From Icerya purchasi (taxonomy: Eukaryota > Arthropoda > Insecta > Hemiptera > Monophlebidae), in the NCBI GenBank assembly GCA_039619475.1, contig CM077115.1, positions 506,933,352 through 506,997,351 on the forward strand: a stretch of DNA of 64,000 nucleotides. Reading direction: 5' to 3'. The notes under the pieces were generated by a model. That model searched no databases. It saw only the letters and a list, made by a program, of their open reading frames with translations, and had not been told where the DNA came from. Each line of letters begins with the position of its first letter. Positions within the stretch are counted from its first letter, which is position 1. Positions 57,701-64,000 of the stretch are shown one piece after another. A program made the position numbers and the translations under genes.

Positions 57701-59465
57701 AATATATACACATATACACATGTATATATGTGTACACGGTTACGTAATTAAAGAGAGTTTATTTTAGCTGAATGGCGAATTTATCTCATCCGCAACTACA
57801 TTGATGTTTCGCAATTGTCAAATAAACAGAAACAATGAAAAAAGTATCGAAGCGTGAGACATTGTTCTAATTATTATTGATAATAAAAGAAATAAGTAAT
57901 AGAAATAGGTTATCATTGATTAAGAAGAACGAATGTGAATTCGAAGCGGAAAAAGAAGGACTGAACTAGTAGTCAAATCGACCCGAACATTCCCCGGTAC
58001 TCCAACATAGTTGAGGATCGGTCAGAACATTACCTTGCACAGCCTACTATGTTAACTAATTCACCGTGGACTTCCTCACATGTCGAGAGTGCTCCTGGCT
58101 GTGTGAGAAACAAGGAGCATAAGAGACATGTTACGAATATGCCGTAAGAGAAGCATACTTTTAAAACTTCAAATAATTGCGTACATTTTCGTAAACGATT
58201 CGCAGTAATCATGCAACAGCACACTTTTCGCTATTAATTTCATGTACACATCGGACGGGAGATGATGGGGTCTTTTTATTGGCTTAGTTTGTGTAAGTTG
58301 AGTATGTAATTGATAACTCGCAGCTTTGTTAACCACTCATTTGTTAAGTCGAAGTATCGGTTTTAGCAGCCTTCAGTACGGGTAAGTCAAACTGCGTACG
58401 AATTTTTCCCCACAGTGCCTATATTTCAGAGTGTTAGTTTTACCAATCTTCAATCAGGAGAATTCAAATTGCGTGTAACTTTTTCCCCGTAGTCCCTATA
58501 CAGTTTTCAGACTCGAAAGTGAAAATTATTTTGCGAAATGAAGGATATTACTTCCGGGTAAAGGATCGTCAAACGTAAGTGAGTCGGAAGCTCTATTGAA
58601 ATACCGTGTATTATTCTTCAAAAGCCGTTTAAAGAAGTTATGGTTTTATATAAAATTTATTGATCGACGATAAAGGAAGAGCACTAGCAACACAGACACT
58701 TATCGTAAGAGATAATACTTCCATACGCTCCTGGCAACATTCGGCAAGACTAAAAGTTTTCAGTATGCTTCAACTAGCTGTGGAATAATTTTTATTAAAG
58801 ACTAACGTTTACATGTAATTATAAGTAGGTCAGGATTTGCTTTACAAGTCGATAGATATTTAAGAACATTGTTTTAATTTTTACTGTCTAATTAAGTAGA
58901 CTTAAAAGAAACAAGTTGTAAGCGTATCACAACCTGCTGCAAAATTACCTTATTACCCAAGCATTATGGTTATTCTTTATCGCGTGATCGCCACACCTCA
59001 TTCCTTCCCAGTTTTCATTTTTCCAATTTCGCTTAAATTTTAATTTCTTATCTGCTCTCATTTAGTTTTCAAGTAGATCCCCCCACCCCACCCCCCTAGG
59101 GCATACTCTTTCTTACCGATTTTCCCTTTCTTTTCTTTCAAGTGTACTCTTCATCCGAATACCCTCTACTTCCTGTGTGATCACATATTTTGAATAGTTT
59201 CTTCTCAAACCTGCTCATCTTACCTTCTATTCTGTCTCACGTCTTCTGGAACCAGGCATCAATTTTACATCCAATTAGAATCTAATATTCGTATTTAATT
59301 ATTTCCTCGGTCGGTAATAACAATAATAAAAACATTTTTAAAATTGTTTAATAGGCACGAAAGACGATAAAGTACGAGACTGAAAAGTTCCACCAGAGAG
59401 GCTACAATGAAATAGTAAATAGAAGTTTGTTTTCTTTTAACAATAAAAATCGTAACTGTCTTTAC

Positions 59466-59705
59466 CGGTGATCATCTTTTTCGCTTTTATAACTTCATCT
59501 TGCAAAGCTTTACAGCGCTCGATCGGTTCTAGATCTTGGTATAACTGAAATTCCATTTCTTCGTACGAATCGGCATCTTCCGCATTCTGTTGTTGGTGCA
59601 GCAGCAAGAGCCTTCTTAGATCGTGAATTTCTGCTTTCAAACGGTCGTTTTCCATACGTAAACTGGAAGCGCTGTTCAGTGACTCCATTATTCGTCCGTT
59701 CGTTT
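59466..59705 (-). CDS. KAZN: Kazrin exon, N-terminal coiled coil
   Basis: A 240-nt exon on the minus strand with acceptor CATTTTTAG and donor GTAAAG. It encodes TNGRIMESLNSASSLRMEND and then RLKAEIHDLRRLLLLHQQQN, followed by an acidic segment and ..ERCKALQDEVIKAKKMIT. Heptads and charged residues indicate coiled coil, corresponding to the first long helix region of KAZN (..VSRLQEEVHLLRQ..). The frame stays open upstream of the internal Met to the acceptor, so I treat it as an internal exon. Translation from that Met (59688) in an alternative first exon is possible. It ends in G, completed by exon 49805-49932. Confidence 0.88.
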
Positions 59706-60721
59706 CTAAAAATGCTAAAACGTGTTTTAATGTAATAGAGATAACTCGGCGACCTTATAAATAAATGTTACATTGAGAATTTATCCTATGTCATCGAAGA
59801 GTTTTAGTTTGCGGTATAATTTTAAAATTTTGCTAAAGCACTGGCCGTGATAGCTAAGTTTTCTCCGATCGCGCATGGCTGAGCACAAAATTTACCGATA
59901 TTATCATTTTGACCACGAAGCTAGCGGTTGCTGATGCCACGATGGAACTTTACATAGTTTCACGAAAAAAAGTCACGCAGTGTAATTAATATTTGGACGT
60001 TGTTAGGGCTAAAAATGCAGAACAACTAGGTCATGGATTTCATTACAGCTTTCCAAATTGTGGCAAGGTTTCGTCTAAAAACAGACAAATCCGGTTATAC
60101 CAATGTGAAGCATAGTATCCTATTTGTTACAAAAAATGAAATTCCATTAAAATTTTTATCAAGAAATAAGTTCTACTATTTTTCCCATTTCTTTTAAAAT
60201 AAAACATTTCCCGACCACGTTTTATCCTCTTCGTTTCCAATGTTCCCAAATAGGATTTTATTACAGTTTTGAGATACTTTAAAAATCGTTTTTTTCTTTC
60301 TTTTTCTTTCGTTTTTCGTTTCTTTTTCGTTTTTTCTTTCGTTTCTTTTTCGTTTCATTTTTATCCGTTGATTTCAACGAGATTAAAAGCAGAAGGACGG
60401 CTGCAAGAGACTGCGTGAAAAGGTACGATAAATAATGTTCGCTACGAATTCCATTTCCAAACTGGCATCGTTACTACAGAGCCTTCGGAGAACAAATGAA
60501 GCGTGCATAATTTAACAAGTAAAATTTGTTGACTTCCTTAACAGTCTGTAATTTGCTGTGTAACTGAAATAACTTTTTCATCTATATATTTCTATATATA
60601 ATAGTACATCTATGTATAAGTTGATTCTTCCAAACTCGCATGAGAATACTCCCTGCGCCGCCAGATCGTAGTTCTATAATTCTTATAGAATAGTGAACTT
60701 CAATTGACTGAAAAACTTAAT

Positions 60722-60785
60722 TTAGGTTTGTGTAGCATTTTCTATTGCAACTTCTGTTACATATTTCACAGCAGTCTTCCATAAC
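60722..60785 (+). repeat. Dispersed repeat, copy shared with 62330-62395
   Basis: Both copies follow the order TTAGGTTTGTGTAGCA-TTTCT-TTGCA-CTT-TGTTACATATTTC, with moderate divergence. Nearby CCTGCGCCGCCAGATCG and TATAATTCTTATAGAA strings have weaker matches around 49100-49200 and 60930-60970. Confidence 0.5.
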
Positions 60786-60823
60786 GTTTTTATATATTAC
60801 CACGGGCGCAAAAAGGACGTTCT

Positions 60824-60825
<2 letters not shown>

Positions 60826-60875
<50 letters not shown>
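60826..60875. repeat. (TA)n microsatellite
   Basis: About 25 uninterrupted TA units, the longest in the window. Confidence 0.95.
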
Positions 60876-60878
<3 letters not shown>

Positions 60879-61025
60879 TTATTTTTATATAACTATATTT
60901 CCGACCACGCCATAGAAACCTTTGTAGGACTCAAAATGATAGTTTTCTATAATTCTTATAGGAAAAAAGGTTTCAACTAATCAGGTCATTCTCCGTAAAA
61001 TAGTAATATTATTTTTTCCATAGTG

Positions 61026-62310
61026 TTCAACAATTTTTTTTTTTTTATTGATTTACCAACGAGGATATTAGCCCAAAAAATCGAGATGAAGGAAAAAGTA
61101 AAGATATATTCTTAAACGTTTAAGAGCAAAGAATAAAAATAATTCGAAGGCAGGAAATAACAGAAGAAGAAGGAAATGAGAGAATGTAAGAAACACTATA
61201 AGCGGATACCGAGTTTTAGTAGAGAAGAGTACGAGTACGAGTACGATTGTTTAGCAGAAAAGGTTCAACTTTCAAATAAAATATGTTCAAAATCACAAGG
61301 GAATGTATGTAGAAGGGGGATGGAAAATGATTCATGATGGAGGCTATAATTAAAGGGAAGGCAACAAGTAGCCGAAATTGTGGAGAGGGAAAGTATATAA
61401 AAAACTATGGATAAGGAGAAAGAGATGGCTAAATAAAAAGGTAAAAAAAACAGAATTAGATAATAAAGAAGAATAGGAGTTGAGCCATAATTTGGATTGA
61501 GCGACTGCGGAAAGAGGGAACAATATTGTGAGCGGAAAAGATAGCCAAAAATCTGCTACTGGAAATGGAAGAACAGGCTAATGAATATCCAGCAATTTAT
61601 TAAACTGAACGGCCAAATGACCAGGAATCTACAGAAGATCGATCTTGATAGTAATAATAAGAAAAGCAAAGTGGACAGAAATGTTAAACGGGAGCATCCA
61701 TATCAAAAGACGGGGAAAAATGAACATTATAGTAGGAAATGAATATGTCAGCGGAAACAGCAATTAGGAATTTTTGGATTCCATACACATCTAATGTACG
61801 GGGAAACCTAATAAGGTGGTTTACCATATCTATAACTTCAAGCTAACCGAATACACTTGAAGGCAAAACAAAAAAAAAAACTGTCAAGAATATGTAATAT
61901 GGAATTTAAAACAACCTCAAATATAACCCTTAAAAAATTCATAACTCATCGCCAGAGATAACCCTTTAAAAGTGAAATTCAAAAGCGTTGTAGAAAATAT
62001 ACAACTAAATAGCAAAAAAGCAACTGTATAATAATAGTAAGGATAACGAGTAAGATTATATGGGAGCAGCAAACACCTATCGCTGGAAAAATTCATTTCG
62101 TCTTGGTTCCTGTACACCATCAACTGGCCTAATTATTAAAGAAGACAAGAAACACCAAAAGAAAACGCTGAATGAAAAAGTAAAAACCTTTATAGAATTA
62201 AAGTTGATACCAAAGAAACGAACTCCGTTAATAGTCATATGCAGATAATTCAGTTTTAATAATCCTTATATATAAAAACGGAAGCCAGGGAAAGTTATAG
62301 AAGAACATTT
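61026..62310 (-). mobile_element. LINE with RNase H, copy C
   Basis: A poly(A) tail on the minus strand appears as the T-run at about 61030-61046, followed by GAGGATATTAGCCC, the same 3' end as copy A (11521). RNase H-end homology is at about 61570-61645. A block at 62080-62310 matches 54783-54990 of copy B. The repeat shared with 16078-16370 sits inside (61770-61990). Heavily mutated, no usable frame. Confidence 0.7.
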
Positions 62311-62639
62311 TCAGACCCGATAAATTTAATTTACGCTTTGCGTAGCAATTTCTCTTACAGCTCTCGTAACCATTTCTGTAACGAAAAAACGTAACAAAAC
62401 GTCTTATTACTCCCAGCGTAAGAATGATACAGATGTATATATTAATAATGCCACTCTTGTATGAGGGGAGTAAAAAAAAAACGCTACAAAATCTATTATG
62501 AAATAATTAATATTTTTCTGTTACGTTTTAAAAAGACTGTATTTTACATTTCGATGGTAATAAATTCGATTACTGGTGAAGAAAATATTTTATTATAATA
62601 AATTCATTTATCATGAAGCAATTTTCCTATAAGCATTAA

Positions 62640-63300
62640 ACAAAAAATAGTGTCTAGGGATCCAAGGAGCTTATTACTTGGCCAAATCTGAAGGACAAAA
62701 TTTATACTTATATATCCGTCAATCCTTATACCATCTCAACTGATGACATGAGAATATTACTGGACTGACTGAACGAGATAAGCGGCAGATATGGATTAAA
62801 TATAGATAAAAGTAAAACAAATGCGATGCTGATTGATCGAGGCAACTTAATACTTGAAGCTGAAAAACAAGTCGAAGGTTACGAAACAATGGTAGCTATG
62901 TACATTTGGGATCTCCCATCGAAGATGTCGATTACGGAGAATATGATGCGACACATCCAATGCGGTAAAAAAGAAGTTAGTGCAGTGTTTGGTGTTTTCT
63001 GTGTTCACGTACACGACAAAGACATAGGCAGTAAAAGATAGGTGACGTATCGATAATTTCGAAATACAGCTTTGGAGACGCGTATGTTATGCATACCCTA
63101 GACAGCGAAATAAACAAACGGCTCTATTTTACGCAAGCTCGGCATTAAGCGTAGATTATAAAGCGATGTTTTATCGAGAATATTAGAATTTTTCAGCCAT
63201 ATTATGCGGAACGAGCACTCCACGCAACGGTTAATAATTGATGGGCAAACTCGTCCTCGTGGCGAATTACACATTAGGTGGGACCGATTTGATAGTTCTC
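62640..63300 (+). pseudogene. LINE pol C-terminal fragment (second family)
   Basis: About 62740-62850 gives ..LNEISGRYGLNIDKSKTNAM, the segment after the RT catalytic box. About 63195-63290 gives RNEHSTQRLIIDGQTRPRGE and then LHIRWDRF. This matches the ..L-I-I-x-G-x-x-x-x-x-R-x-R-G-R-x-R-x-x-W.. ending of endonuclease-RT LINEs. The open frame 62826-63041 is part of it. Same class as 24180-24660. Confidence 0.72.
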
Positions 63301-64000
63301 GGAAAGTTAATTGTTGGCTGCGAACAGTAAACTGTAAATCGGAGGCGATAGTGGGGAAAAATTGAAGGGGCCGTAGTATAAAAAAATGGTCACGGCATCC
63401 CTTAGGGGATTACAACTGAAAAAGTTAATATATATATATGTATAAGTATATGTATATACATACACAATGTTATATTATTTGAAATCAGATAATTTTTTTT
63501 AATAACCTATATTGCAAATTATATTTTTTAGCTGACTATTAAACATCAGTAAATACCCTTTACATATATTTCTTATATATTCATCACCTGGATGTTAGAT
63601 GATGCATTTTATTATATTTACTTTCATTTATCTGTTTGTTTTGTGATTAATCCCAAATTCATTTTAAATTTGTACGTGAAATAAGTTCGGATTAAATCAA
63701 TGCATTTACACGCTATTTTATTCTGATAATATGAAAACAGAAATATGCAAGGTTGTTTTCATTAAAATTAATATTCTGCAGGCAATGGAGGATTCTAGAT
63801 GTTTTTAATAGATTCTAACGCTGCGTATTCTTCATTTTCAAAACTAACCATTTCAAAAAAAAAAAAAAAAAGAAACATCATTCAGCTGGTTTAATCTAAT
63901 TACTACAGAGAGCGGATGTATCGTTTAATTGAAATACCTCAAAAAAGAAATTGTTTTTTTTTAAATGTTTAGTTTTGAAAATGAAGTATACGCTGATATT

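Larger units (their letters stand above)
49933..59465. other. 9.5-kb intron in coiled coil
   Basis: Holds TA-associated repeats 3-5 (50866-51036, 51057-51398, 57311-57700), a broken LINE (52430-56560) with a nested insertion (about 53000-54130), and a SINE tail-like string near 55640. The stretch 57720-59460 is unremarkable apart from two related blocks near 58395-58500 sharing AATTTTTCCCC-like strings. Confidence 0.7.
59706..64000. other. Upstream intron or 5' flank
   Basis: No further kazrin exon was recognised on the minus strand. The stretch holds a T/C-rich low-complexity block (60290-60360), (TA)n (60826-60875), LINE copy C (61026-62310), a repeat seen twice (60722-60785 and 62330-62395), and a second-family LINE end (62640-63300). 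The remainder up to 64000 shows nothing I can name. Confidence 0.65.

Overview
The window looks like animal, most likely insect, nuclear DNA. It is strongly AT-rich, has spliceosomal exons with GT..AG junctions, and is packed with arthropod-type retrotransposons, DNA-transposon relics and (TA)n tracts. Nothing bacterial (operons, ribosome-binding sites, CRISPR) was seen. The exact taxon cannot be read from the sequence.

The main content is one large host gene on the minus strand: an orthologue of KAZRIN (KAZN), a liprin-like scaffold with an N-terminal coiled coil and three C-terminal SAM domains. I find eleven exons with compatible splice phases, in transcript order: 59466-59705, 49805-49932 and 44686-44835 (coiled coil); 39821-40067, 21882-21975 and 21047-21216 (Ser/Thr-rich and basic linker); 19842-20035 and 13007-13195 (SAM1, start of SAM2); 4145-4303 (SAM2); 3577-3700 and 1-49 (SAM3). 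The 3' end of the gene leaves the window on the left. The 5' end (first exon and promoter) was not found and probably lies beyond 64000. About 1.74 kb of coding sequence is spread over 59.7 kb, and the exons make one continuous reading frame.

Everything else is intronic or upstream DNA. The most intact mobile element is a Ty1/copia LTR retrotransposon (29175-34083, plus strand, antisense to the host gene). It has 234-bp LTRs with one difference between them, a candidate 5-bp target duplication, a primer-binding site, a polypurine tract and a gag-pol frame broken by one stop near its end. Other content: several decayed copies of a LINE with RNase H (11478-12965, 42187-42530, 45440-45790, 52430-56560, 61026-62310), a second LINE family (24180-24660, 62640-63300), a hAT transposase tail (5937-6359), a pogo/Tigger-like element (2772-3299), a large foldback element (7429-7861), five copies of a short element associated with TA repeats, tRNA-derived SINE fragments, tandem duplications and a 23-bp minisatellite just upstream of the SAM1 exon.

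I see no clearly new multi-gene system. The points most worth checking are the minisatellite, which puts repeated CTAAC and GCATG motifs on the transcript strand 73-187 nt before a 3' splice site; the LINE lying within about 40 nt of the exon 13007-13195 donor site; the TA-associated element family; and a hammerhead/Penelope-like motif in an insertion nested inside a LINE.
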